In this document: one piece after another, positions 8,286 through 16,280 of the stretch
How positions within the stretch are numbered: the first letter of the stretch is position 1
Layout: each line of letters starts with the position of its first letter
Source: CAZMGV01 sp964621525 [NCBI: uncultured bacterium]
GTDB lineage: Bacteria; JAGRBM01
Assembly (NCBI GenBank): GCA_964621525.1
Contig: CAZUMS010000022.1
Span: forward strand, 9,323 to 73,322
Direction: 5' to 3'
DNA length: 64,000 nt
Made by a program: the position numbers and the translations under genes
The notes under the pieces: generated by a model
Told to the model about the DNA's origin: nothing
Database searches by the model: none
Seen by the model: only the letters and a program-made list of their open reading frames with translations

Positions 8286-10289
8286 CTACCCCTTCATCCG
8301 GGCGGGGAGCACGACCATCGTGATGCCGTCCCACTGGAGGCGGCGCTGGATGGCGAAGGCGGTCTCGTTGTGGAGCAGTTTCTGCGTCCAGTTCTCGCGC
8401 TGGAAAATTACCTTTCCGGCGAAGAACACCGACTTGGGGAACTCCTCCCGGATCCGCACGCACAGCTTTTCGGCCTCGTCCACGGCGTCCGTGCCGATCA
8501 CGAAGCGTGAACCCGTGGGGATCCCCAGCCCGCGGCCCAGGTCCTCGTACCGTTTCAGCATGGCGGCGGTCTGTTCCTCGAGCGCCTTCAGTTCGCCCTC
8601 GCCCTTGAACGACCCCGAATCGACGACGCCGACCGAAATCATGATCAGGTTGCGGTAGTGGCCGGGGAATACCCGGAAGATGTTGAGGACCGTGTGGATG
8701 CCGAGGCCGCCGTAGCCCGCCACCAGCACGACGGCCGTCGGTTTCGAGGGGTCGAGCGGCGCGTCCGTGGGCACGGGATCCCTCGTCACGTCCTTCAGCT
8801 CGTCGAACAGGTCTTGCAGTTTGGCCGAGACTTGCCGGTAGTGGCTCCGGATCACGAGGCAGAGCGCGACGATGACGCCCGTCGCCGCGACCGTCACCCA
8901 GCCGCCGTGGCCGAACTTCTCGATCACCGTGATCGTGAGGATCGTGGCGCAGAAGACGAAGCCGGTCCCAAAGTTCACGAGCCGCCGGGCGCGGTCCGGG
9001 TGGCCCCTGCGGCCCCACCAGAGCCGGAGGAGCGCGAACATGGAGAGCGAGAACGTCACGAACACGTTGATCGAGTACATGACGACGAGCTTGTCCACGG
9101 CGCCGTGGGTATAGACGAGCGCCAGGAGCGCCGTCGCACCCATGAGCAGGATGCCGTTCTGGGTCGTGAGCCGCTCCGAAAGGGCGGCGAACCGCCGCGG
9201 GACCCACGAATCGACGGCCATGTTTGCCAGCACCCGGGGGCCGTCGATGAAGCCCGCCTGCGCCGCGACGATGAGGAGCGCCGCGGCCGAGAACAGCGTG
9301 ACGACGACGAACACTCCGCCGCCGGGAAACCCGGCCGTCACCTCCTCCAGCAGCACGGCGTTCAGCGTCTTGCCGGGGACGGGCTGAACGTCCCAGAGCA
9401 GGTAGCAGGCGATCAGTCCGCCCGCCGCGAAGGCGAGCGAGACGGCCATGTAGACCATCGTGCGCTTGCCGGTCTCGACCCTCGGCTCGCGCATGATGGC
9501 GAGGCCGTTCGAGACCGCCTCGATGCCGGTGTAGGTGCCGCCGCCCAGCGAGTAGGCGTGGACGAAGAGCCTGAGCAGGCCGAACGCGCCGAGCGCCGCG
9601 AGCCCCGCGTCGAACTGCCCGGAGACCCGCGCCGCCGTCTGCGGCAGTTCTCCGAGGTGCATGCCGATACCGCCCACGATCAGGATGAAGTGGGTCACGA
9701 CGAACAGCATGAACACGGGGGCCATGAGCGTGACCGATTCCTTCACGCCCCTGAGGTTGATGACCGTGAGGAAGCCGATGAAAAAGAATTCCGCCGTGTG
9801 CTTCCAGACGGCCCATTCGGGCGGCAGGAAGCTGAACAGGGCATCGCCCGCGGCCGCGATCGAGATCGTGATCGTGAGCACGTAGTCGACGAGCAGCGCC
9901 GAGCCCGAGACGAGGCCCCATTTCTCGCCGAGGAGTTTCGTCGCCACGAGGTAGCCGCCGCCTCCGTGGGGGAACTCCTCGATGATGTGGCTGTACGCAG
10001 ATGCGATGATGAACACCGTGACGGCCGTGAGAAGCGCGAGCCCGGCGGCGAGGTACGTATGCTGCCCGAGCGCTCGAAACGCCTCTTCCGGGCCATAGGC
10101 GGAGGACGAGAGTCCGTCGGCGCCGAGACCGACCCAGGCGAGAAGCGGGATCAGAGACGTGTGGTGAAAGACGGAGGAATCGGCGAGATCCCTCGGCTTG
10201 CCGACAAAAAACCGCCGGAAGCGTTCGAACCATGAGGGCGGAGTGCCGGACGGATCGGGAGAGGACGGTACGGAAGAAGGGGCAGACAC
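8286..10289 (-). CDS. KimA/KUP-like potassium (APC superfamily) transporter
   Basis: A 667-residue permease of the APC superfamily. After a proline-rich N-terminus it has the family entry GADGLSSSAYGPEEAF and then about 12 membrane helices to roughly residue 480. A cytoplasmic C-terminal part of nearly 190 residues follows, containing a universal-stress-like alpha/beta segment (AVVLVAGYGGLGIHTVLNIF). This resembles Bacillus KimA (YdaO), a K+ importer. Plain annotation by homology would be amino-acid permease. The K+ assignment rests mainly on the c-di-AMP riboswitch immediately upstream, the same control as kimA. Start is GTG at 10289 with GAGGAG five bases before it. Confidence 0.82.
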   Translation of the reverse strand: MSAPSSVPSSPDPSGTPPSWFERFRRFFVGKPRDLADSSVFHHTSLIPLLAWVGLGADGLSSSAYGPEEAFRALGQHTYLAAGLALLTAVTVFIIASAYSHIIEEFPHGGGGYLVATKLLGEKWGLVSGSALLVDYVLTITISIAAAGDALFSFLPPEWAVWKHTAEFFFIGFLTVINLRGVKESVTLMAPVFMLFVVTHFILIVGGIGMHLGELPQTAARVSGQFDAGLAALGAFGLLRLFVHAYSLGGGTYTGIEAVSNGLAIMREPRVETGKRTMVYMAVSLAFAAGGLIACYLLWDVQPVPGKTLNAVLLEEVTAGFPGGGVFVVVTLFSAAALLIVAAQAGFIDGPRVLANMAVDSWVPRRFAALSERLTTQNGILLMGATALLALVYTHGAVDKLVVMYSINVFVTFSLSMFALLRLWWGRRGHPDRARRLVNFGTGFVFCATILTITVIEKFGHGGWVTVAATGVIVALCLVIRSHYRQVSAKLQDLFDELKDVTRDPVPTDAPLDPSKPTAVVLVAGYGGLGIHTVLNIFRVFPGHYRNLIMISVGVVDSGSFKGEGELKALEEQTAAMLKRYEDLGRGLGIPTGSRFVIGTDAVDEAEKLCVRIREEFPKSVFFAGKVIFQRENWTQKLLHNETAFAIQRRLQWDGITMVVLPARMKG

Positions 10290-10294
10290 GGGGT

Positions 10295-10348
10295 CTCCTC
10301 GGGAGCGTAGAGGTCCAGTCAGGACGGTCTCCGACGCTCGGTGAGGAG
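10295..10348 (-). promoter_or_regulatory. Expression platform: candidate anti-SD / SD pair of the riboswitch
   Basis: Directly after the riboswitch core the leader carries CTCCTC (10348-10343), an exact complement of the Shine-Dalgarno GAGGAG (10300-10295) of the permease. It can also form a local hairpin with GGAGA. No T-run follows any hairpin here, so control is more likely at translation than by termination. This is inference from complementarity. Confidence 0.55.
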
Positions 10349-10512
10349 ATCGCCTTTCGACGCCTTCGAGGTTAGCTGGCGGGCTCGGGCCGAAAGGTTT
10401 CTTGCCCTACGCCGGGTTTCCTGTCCCCGGCGATACGCCCCGTACCGGTCTTTTCATGGACCGGCGGTTGGTTCCCCCGCCCCGGACACAAACTCCGTCC
10501 GGATTCGGCGAT
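10349..10512 (-). ncRNA. c-di-AMP riboswitch (ydaO/yuaA class)
   Basis: Reading the minus strand, the leader shows the class elements in order. These are P1 ATCGCC, then GAATCC (10506-10501), GGGGGAACC (10478-10470), the hairpin CCGGTC...GACCGG, GGGGCGTATC leading into the stem CGCCGGG...CCCGGCG, and GTAGGG. CCCGAGCCC (10389-10381), GCCAGCTAACCTCG (10380-10367) and a closing GGCGAT (10354-10349) complete it. This matches the known ydaO RNA layout (GAAUCC, GGAACC, GGGGUNAAUC-stem-UAGGG, CCCGNCAGCUAAC). The ligand in this class is cyclic di-AMP, which turns expression off. The downstream gene is a KimA-like transporter, the classic target. Confidence 0.93.
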
Positions 10513-10701
10513 ATGTGGACGCCATCATGGGAATCTCCCCCCCCATCTGGCAAGTGGAAATAAAAAAAATCGATATTTCTAAAGTAATATCAGATAGTTA
10601 CAGTATAAAAATTCCTGCGGATGAGACCTGGCAGGAACCGCTATTGCCGCGCTTTTACAATTCATTTACAAACTGGACGTTTTCCGGGAAAGGTGTCTAC
10701 T
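10513..10701. other. Non-coding, AT-rich divergent promoter region
   Basis: The 189 bases between the riboswitch and the acyltransferase start hold no convincing gene. Bases 10555-10620 are strikingly AT-rich for this genome (runs of A, TAATATCAGATAG, TATAAAAAT) and probably contain promoters for both divergent genes. No motif clear enough to place a start site was seen. Confidence 0.4.
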
Positions 10702-11514
10702 TCGGTGCTCCGGTACCTGCGCACGCTCTGTCTCTGGCTCTATCTCGCCATTTTGACGCCCATCGCCAGCCTCCTGGCCATTCTGGTGAGTCCATTCGAC
10801 CGGCTGGGCCTCACGAGACATGCCAACCACTTCACGAACTTCCCGACCTGTTACTGGTCGCGTGGACTGATCGCCGCAGCCAATTCGGGCCTTGAGCGGA
10901 TTGGCGTGCTCCCGGCAAAAGACGCCCCCTACATCATCGCCTCGAACCACCGCTCGCATCTGGACGGCCCGGCACTCCTGTGGGCGCTCCGGCCGGTTTC
11001 GTTCCGGTTCCTCGTCAAGTTCGAACTGCTGTACGTGCCGGTCATGGGGCTCGCCTTCTGGGCCATCGGCATGGTGTTCGTGAAACGCGGCAACCGGGCC
11101 TCGGCCGAAAAGTCCGTCGCGCAGGTCGTCGGCCGGATCCAGGCGGGCGAGAACATCGTCGTCTTCCCCGAGGGCACCCGGAGCCGCGGACTGGACGGCG
11201 CGAAGATGCTCCCGTTCAAGAAAGGCGCGTTCATCATGGCCCAGAAGGGCGGCGTCCCGATCCTCCCCGTGGGCATCGCGGGCTCGGCGGAGATCTACGG
11301 CTACGGCTGGTTCGCGCGCCAGTGGCGGGGGCATATCGTCGTCAAGGCGGGTGAGCCCATCGACACGAAGGGTTATGGCCCGGACCAGATCGACGAACTC
11401 TCGGAGAAGGTCCGCGCCGCCATCGCCAAGCTCCACGCCGAAGCTCACGAGATCTGGCTGAAACGGGCCGGGGAAAAGGGAATCGAGGTGCCGGACACCG
11501 GCGCTGTCAGCTAA
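10702..11514 (+). CDS. 1-acyl-sn-glycerol-3-phosphate acyltransferase (PlsC-like)
   Basis: Transfers an acyl chain to a lysophospholipid such as lysophosphatidate at the inner membrane. An N-terminal hydrophobic helix (LCLWLYLAILTPIASLLAIL) anchors it. Block I NHRSHLD carries the catalytic His and Asp, and FPEGTRS is the glycerol-phosphate binding block. GTG at 10702 is favoured because GGAAAGG lies just upstream. GTG at 10693 and ATG at 10621 are in the same frame but have poor ribosome sites or AT-rich non-coding-like sequence. The protein is then 270 residues. The chrA gene follows 32 bases later in the same direction. Confidence 0.85.
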   Translation, partial: SVLRYLRTLCLWLYLAILTPIASLLAILVSPFDRLGLTRHANHFTNFPTCYWSRGLIAAANSGLERIGVLPAKDAPYIIASNHRSHLDGPALLWALRPVSFRFLVKFELLYVPVMGLAFWAIGMVFVKRGNRASAEKSVAQVVGRIQAGENIVVFPEGTRSRGLDGAKMLPFKKGAFIMAQKGGVPILPVGIAGSAEIYGYGWFARQWRGHIVVKAGEPIDTKGYGPDQIDELSEKVRAAIAKLHAEAHEIWLKRAGEKGIEVPDTGAVS

Positions 11515-11546
11515 CCTCCAGTTCCGCTGCCTGATACGGCGGACCT

Positions 11547-12740
11547 ATGCCCGATCCGACGCCTCACTCCACCCCGCTCCGCGAACTGGCAGGACTGTTC
11601 CTCCGGCTGGGGACGACCGCCTTCGGCGGGCCGGCGGCGCACATCGCCATGATGGAGGAGGAGGTCGTCCGCAAGCGGAAGTGGCTGACGCAGGCGGAAT
11701 TCCTGGACCTCATCGCCGCCACGAACCTGATCCCCGGCCCGAACTCCACCGAAATGGCCATTCACATCGGCTACACGCGGGGCGGCTGGAAGGGACTCAT
11801 CGTCGCGGGGACCTGCTTTATCGTTCCGGCCATGCTGATCGTGGGGCTGCTGGCCCACTGGTACACGCTCTACGGCACCGTCCCCCCGGCCCGGTGGCTC
11901 CTCTATGGCATGAAGCCGGTCATTGTGGCCGTCATCGCGCAGGCCATCTGGCAGCTCGGCAAGGGGGCCATCACGACGCCCCGGATGGCCGCGCTTCTTC
12001 TTGGTTCGCTGTTCCTTGCGGGGGCCGGCGTCCACGAACTCGTGATCCTGTTCGGCGCCGGAATCGTCGCCCTGCTCGCTCGCCTTCTCCGGCGCGGAAC
12101 GCAAGGGTTCCGGACGGCGGGACTCACCCCGCTCCTGCCCCTGCTCCCGGTCGCGCCAGCGGCTGGAGCCGCGGCGGCCGCCGCCACCGGCGCGGCTCCA
12201 TTCTCCGTCTCGGCCCTGTTCGGCTTCTTCGTGAAGACCGGCGCGGTGCTCTATGGAAGCGGCTACGTACTGATCGCCTTCATTGAGAGCGCTCTTGTGG
12301 ACCGCTACGGCTGGCTGACACGCCCCGAACTGCTGGATGCCGTCGCCGCCGGACAGGTGACGCCCGGCCCGCTGTTCACGACGGCGACGTTCATCGGCTA
12401 CCTGCTCGGCGAGAAATGGGGCACCGGCGGCATCCTGACGTCGCTCGCCGCCACGGCGGGGATCTTCCTCCCGGCGTTCCTGTTCGTCGGGATCACGGCG
12501 CCATTCCTGCCCAGGATGCGCCAGTCACAACTACTGGCGGCGCTGCTCGACGGCTTCGTGGCCGCGTCGCTGGCGCTCATGGCAGCCGTACTCGTCGCAC
12601 TCACGAGAGACGCCGTGACGGACCCTTATACCGGGGCGGTTTCGATTCTGGCAGCATTACTGCTGGTGCGGTTCAAGGCGGGTTCGACCTGGCTGCTGGC
12701 CGCGGGAGCCCTGGGCGGCTGGATCGTTCACTCGCTCTGA
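11547..12740 (+). CDS. chrA: Chromate efflux transporter ChrA
   Basis: A 397-residue CHR-family transporter made of two homologous halves. The first begins with LFLRLGTTAFGGPAAHIAMMEEEVV and contains LIAATNLIPGPNSTEMAIHIGY. The second begins near FFVKTGAVLYGSGYVLIAFIE and contains LLDAVAAGQVTPGPLFTTATFIGY. Long-chain ChrA proteins use proton motive force to export chromate. The native substrate in organisms without chromate stress may be another oxyanion. The last 13 bases overlap the 3' end of a convergent small gene. No chrB regulator is adjacent. Confidence 0.9.
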   Translation: MPDPTPHSTPLRELAGLFLRLGTTAFGGPAAHIAMMEEEVVRKRKWLTQAEFLDLIAATNLIPGPNSTEMAIHIGYTRGGWKGLIVAGTCFIVPAMLIVGLLAHWYTLYGTVPPARWLLYGMKPVIVAVIAQAIWQLGKGAITTPRMAALLLGSLFLAGAGVHELVILFGAGIVALLARLLRRGTQGFRTAGLTPLLPLLPVAPAAGAAAAAATGAAPFSVSALFGFFVKTGAVLYGSGYVLIAFIESALVDRYGWLTRPELLDAVAAGQVTPGPLFTTATFIGYLLGEKWGTGGILTSLAATAGIFLPAFLFVGITAPFLPRMRQSQLLAALLDGFVAASLALMAAVLVALTRDAVTDPYTGAVSILAALLLVRFKAGSTWLLAAGALGGWIVHSL

Positions 12741-13129
12741 GCGCCGTCCGCCGGCTTTTCGGCGCGGGGCGGACTGCCGGAAAGCATCCAGTCCTTCGCC
12801 CACTGCATCGCCCCCTCGCAGCCGGAAGCGAACATCTCCTCGCGGGCCTGCTCGAACAGGAGCTTCACGCGGCCCTTGAGCCGCCGGTCCAGGGTCTGGA
12901 GTTTCATCCAGTCCCACGGAACCGGTTCCTCGTAAACTTTCAGCGATTCGCGGCCGCCGCCCTTTTTCTCCCACTCGAGCTCGACCCACAGCCTGAGCGG
13001 CCCCTCGCCGGCGGCGTTTCCGTCCGCGTCCTTCGGGACGTCGAGCCAGAGATAGATCGAAATCCGGCCTTCGTCCGTCTCCACCCGGGTGGCGTCGACG
13101 AAGACGGACTCGATCCGGGCGACCGTCAT
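12728..13129 (-). CDS. Uncharacterised 133-residue protein
   Basis: A soluble, Trp-rich protein with an N-terminal beta-rich region (RIESVFVDATRVETDEGRISIYLWLDVP) and a helical middle (LQTLDRRLKGRVKLLFEQAREEMF) with a polar tail. No family is recognised. ATG at 13129 forms an ATGA overlap with the stop of the upstream epimerase gene, so the two are translationally coupled. That supports it being real and the start correct. The longer frame to 13195 lies inside the upstream gene and is rejected. Confidence 0.7.
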   Translation of the reverse strand: MTVARIESVFVDATRVETDEGRISIYLWLDVPKDADGNAAGEGPLRLWVELEWEKKGGGRESLKVYEEPVPWDWMKLQTLDRRLKGRVKLLFEQAREEMFASGCEGAMQWAKDWMLSGSPPRAEKPADGAQSE

Positions 13130-14346
13130 GCGGCCGCCCGGTTCTTTTCGTGGAACTGGTCCGCGCGCGGGAGCCAGCCGTTTTCGCGGTACCACTCGAT
13201 CGACTGGCGCAGGCCGTCCAGCGTGCTGGGATAGTTGAACCTGAAGCCGGTGCTTTTCAGGCGGGACGTGTCGAGAATGTGGTTCGACCGCAGGTAGCCC
13301 AGGAAGTCGAGATCGAGCGAGGGCTTGAGGTAATCCTTCACGCCTGCCTTGACCATCTCGGCCCAGCCGCGGTCGATACGCTTCCTCGGTGCGGCGAGCC
13401 AGTCGTCTGGCACATAGTCGACAGCCCGGCCGATCAGCTGGAGTACCGCACCGGGGACCTTCACGATACGGGACGGTGCGATGCCGAACTCCTCGGCAAT
13501 GAACACGGCCATGTCGCCCCAGGCCATGGGCGTGTCGTCGGCGCAGTTGTAGGCAAGACCCACCGTGCCCTTCTCGGCAAGATGCACCAGTGCCCGGGCG
13601 ACATCTTCCACATGGACATTGGAAAGCTTCGGGCCGCCGGGAATCCGGAAGGCCTCTTTCACGCCGAAATACCGCATCATGGCGAACGTCGAGATGAAAG
13701 TTGCGATGCCGTACCTGGAGCGTGGCCCGTAGATCACCGTGGGCCGGAGCGAAACGACCGGAAGCCCATGATTCCTGAAGAAACTGAAGGCGACAGCCTC
13801 GCCCTGTTCCTTCGTCTCCTCGTAGTCGTTCTTCGGGTTGTGGGGCCAGTTCTCGTCAACAGGGTCCTTGCCGAGCTTTCCGTAGACGCCGATGGTCGCC
13901 ACATGGACGAATTTCTGGACTTTCGCCTCGACGGCGGCGCGGCACATCATCTCCGTCGCCTTCACGTTGGCCTTGAAGAGCTGCTCCCGTGTGGCCGCGA
14001 AGTGGAACAGGCCGACGACGTTGAACACATGCGTCACGTCACGAAGGAGATCCCGGCACTGGTCGATGTCGAGCAGGTCGGCTCCGATGGTTTCGACGCC
14101 GAAGTCCTTGCGCAGGTGGTCAAGCTTCACCTGCGGGAGATCGGTGGCGCGGACCTTCCAGCCCTGGCGGACCAGTTCGCGTACGACGTTAAGACCGAGA
14201 AAACCGCCGGCGCCGTTCACGAGCGCGAGGCGTTCAGGGGACGGGGAAGAAGCTGTCTTTGCCGCACGCGCCGGCTTCTTCGCAGCCGTCTTCGCTTTCG
14301 TCTTCTTCGAACGGGCGGCGGAACCCGCCGGTACCTTCTTCGTCAT
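13126..14346 (-). CDS. NAD-dependent epimerase/dehydratase (extended SDR) with Lys/Ala-rich tail
   Basis: A 406-residue extended SDR. The NAD-binding start is LALVNGAGGFLGLNVVRELV (GxxGxxG), the substrate region has the YEETK catalytic Tyr/Lys pair and a VSLRPTVIYGP motif follows. It is close to the 3-beta-hydroxysteroid dehydrogenase/isomerase group. The first 38 residues are unusual: a low-complexity Lys/Ala/Pro extension with KKTKAKTAAKKPARAAK, like histone H1 or AlgP tails. It could bind nucleic acid or polyanions. The substrate is unknown. It is coupled to the small gene downstream. Confidence 0.83.
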   Translation of the reverse strand: MTKKVPAGSAARSKKTKAKTAAKKPARAAKTASSPSPERLALVNGAGGFLGLNVVRELVRQGWKVRATDLPQVKLDHLRKDFGVETIGADLLDIDQCRDLLRDVTHVFNVVGLFHFAATREQLFKANVKATEMMCRAAVEAKVQKFVHVATIGVYGKLGKDPVDENWPHNPKNDYEETKEQGEAVAFSFFRNHGLPVVSLRPTVIYGPRSRYGIATFISTFAMMRYFGVKEAFRIPGGPKLSNVHVEDVARALVHLAEKGTVGLAYNCADDTPMAWGDMAVFIAEEFGIAPSRIVKVPGAVLQLIGRAVDYVPDDWLAAPRKRIDRGWAEMVKAGVKDYLKPSLDLDFLGYLRSNHILDTSRLKSTGFRFNYPSTLDGLRQSIEWYRENGWLPRADQFHEKNRAAA

Positions 14347-14497
14347 CGCTCTGCTCCTTCAATCCGGAATCGACGCGACCAAACCTATCCGACCGGGCGC
14401 GCCATGAAAACCCGCGGGGCTGCGGATTTCCGCGGCGTCTGAACATCCTTCATCGCCCCTTGAGCGCCGTTCAGTCTGAGGCCATGCTCGCCTTCGC

Positions 14498-15334
14498 ATG
14501 AGTTTCGAATCCGCCGCCAGCGGCAAAATCCAGTACAAACTCGGTCCGGTCAGCCGGATCGTCATCAACAACCCCTCGAAGCGGAATTCGCTCGATGCGG
14601 AAATCGCCGTGGCCGTTTCGGACCTTCTGAAGCGGATCGAAGCCGACCCGGCTTCCCGCGTGGTGGTCTTCCGTGGCGCCGGGGACCAGGCGTTCTGCTC
14701 CGGCTACGACATCACGGCGATCCCGGCGGGACGTGCGCTTCCCAAACCTGGCGACAGTCACGGCATCCGCAAGGCAGACGACGATATCGAGGCGAACGAG
14801 CTCCTCGACATGCTGAACCAGCTGGAGGAATTCCCTCTCCCCACCATCGCCGCCATGAACGGCCATGCCTTCGGGGCGGGAGCCGAGCTCACGGTGACGT
14901 GCGATTTCCGGATCGCCGCAAACCAGGGCAAGTTCGCCATGCCCCCTGCAAAATTGGGGATCTGTTACCACCCGAGAGGCCTGAAAAAATATCTGGACCT
15001 GATCGGCGCGGGCGCCACGCGGATGCTGTTCCTTGCGGGCGACGCTGTCAGCATGGACGAAGCATACCGGCTCGGCCTCGTTCACCAGATCGTGCCCCCT
15101 GCGGAGCTAGATCCGGCCGTGGACGGGCTCGCGCAGCGGGTCGCCGCCAACGCACCGCTCGCCGTCCGGGGCATGAAGCGGACTATCCGTTATCTTCTGG
15201 AAGAACTACCCTTGAGCCCTGAACGGGAGAAGGAACTGAAGCGGATCCGGATCGCCTGTTTCCTCTCGGACGATCTCAAGGAAGGCCAGCGGGCCTTCCT
15301 GGAAAAGAGAACCCCGCGCTTTGAAGGCAAGTGA
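14498..15334 (+). CDS. Crotonase-family protein, one hydratase glutamate missing
   Basis: A 278-residue crotonase-fold protein. Acyl-CoA and oxyanion segments are FCSGYDITAI and FGAGAELTVTCDFRIAA. The first catalytic Glu is kept (GAELTVTCD), but the position of the second is occupied by Pro in FAMPPAKLGI. It is therefore unlikely to be a classical enoyl-CoA hydratase; isomerase, decarboxylase or hydrolase chemistry fits better. The C-terminal helix (ERKELKRIRIACFLSDDLKEGQRAFLEKR-like) is typical of the family. Its 3' end overlaps the MoxR gene by 14 bases. Confidence 0.85.
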   Translation: MSFESAASGKIQYKLGPVSRIVINNPSKRNSLDAEIAVAVSDLLKRIEADPASRVVVFRGAGDQAFCSGYDITAIPAGRALPKPGDSHGIRKADDDIEANELLDMLNQLEEFPLPTIAAMNGHAFGAGAELTVTCDFRIAANQGKFAMPPAKLGICYHPRGLKKYLDLIGAGATRMLFLAGDAVSMDEAYRLGLVHQIVPPAELDPAVDGLAQRVAANAPLAVRGMKRTIRYLLEELPLSPEREKELKRIRIACFLSDDLKEGQRAFLEKRTPRFEGK

Positions 15335-16274
15335 GCTCGCCGCCGTAAAACCGGCCGCCGATTCCCGCATCGGCGCCCTGCTCGGATCCATCGCCACGAT
15401 GGTCCGGGGCAAGGACGACATCATCGAGCTGGTGGTGGCGGCGCTGCTCGCCCAGGGGCACGTTCTCCTCGAAGACCTGCCGGGCGTCGGCAAGACGACG
15501 CTGGCTCAGGCGCTGGCAAGGAGCCTCGACGTTTCGTTCCGGCGCATCCAGTTCACCAGCGACCTCCTGCCGTCCGACATCGTGGGCGTCTCGATCTGGC
15601 GGGAAGCCGACCGGCGGTTCGAGCTGATCTCCGGCCCCGTGTTCCATCACGTGGTTCTGGCCGACGAGATCAACCGAGCCTCGCCCAAGACCCAGTCGGC
15701 GCTCCTCGAAGCCATGAGCGAAGGCCAGGTGTCTATCGAAAACGAAACCCGCCAGCTTCCGCGGCCATTCTTCGTAATCGCCACGCAGAATCCGTTCGAG
15801 CCGCACGGCACCTTCCCGCTGCCCGAAAGCCAGCTCGACCGGTTCCTGATGCGGCTGTCCATGGGCTACCCGGCCGAGAAGGAAGAGCGCGACATCCTGC
15901 GCGAGACGCTCGGCCATCCCGGATGGGAAAGCCTGAAGCCGGCGGTGTCGGCGAAAGACGTGACCGAACTCCAGAATGCCGCCGCGGCCGTCGCCATCGA
16001 AGAATCAGTGCTGGACTATATCGTCCGGCTCGCAAACTCCACCCGGAAGGACCCACGGCTCTCGCAGGGAATCTCGCCGCGCGGCTCGCTTGCCCTGAAA
16101 CGCGCGGCTCAGGCGCTGGCCTTCGTCCGGGGCCGCCGGTTCGTGATCCCCGAGGATATACAGTCGGTGGCCCTGCCGGTGATGCTCCACCGGCTCGTCG
16201 CCCGCGACCCCCGCCAGAAACCGGCCGATCTCGTGCTGAAGGATCTCCTGAAGACGGTTCCCGTGCCGAGATAA
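15321..16274 (+). CDS. MoxR-family AAA+ ATPase
   Basis: A 317-residue AAA+ chaperone-like ATPase. Walker A is GVGKTTLAQ, Walker B/sensor is VVLADEINRASPKTQ, followed by the MoxR hallmark EGQVSIENETRQLPRPFFVIATQNP and LPESQLDRFLMRL. MoxR proteins normally help assemble or activate von Willebrand-domain proteins encoded next to them. No VWA or DUF58 partner is next to it here, which is odd. The most likely start is a TTG at 15321 overlapping the crotonase gene. The next in-frame Met lies about 26 codons on and would remove part of the family N-terminus. Confidence 0.85.
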   Translation: MKASELAAVKPAADSRIGALLGSIATMVRGKDDIIELVVAALLAQGHVLLEDLPGVGKTTLAQALARSLDVSFRRIQFTSDLLPSDIVGVSIWREADRRFELISGPVFHHVVLADEINRASPKTQSALLEAMSEGQVSIENETRQLPRPFFVIATQNPFEPHGTFPLPESQLDRFLMRLSMGYPAEKEERDILRETLGHPGWESLKPAVSAKDVTELQNAAAAVAIEESVLDYIVRLANSTRKDPRLSQGISPRGSLALKRAAQALAFVRGRRFVIPEDIQSVALPVMLHRLVARDPRQKPADLVLKDLLKTVPVPR

Positions 16275-16280
16275 ATCCCG

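Noticed and set aside
10341-10895. A 184-codon frame across the riboswitch and divergent region as a gene
   Set aside because: It covers the riboswitch antisense and an AT-rich promoter region and shows no protein-like pattern.
11547-12740. ChrA as a sign of a mobile metal-resistance island
   Set aside because: No chrB, integrase, transposase or composition shift is visible around it, so there is no support for recent transfer.
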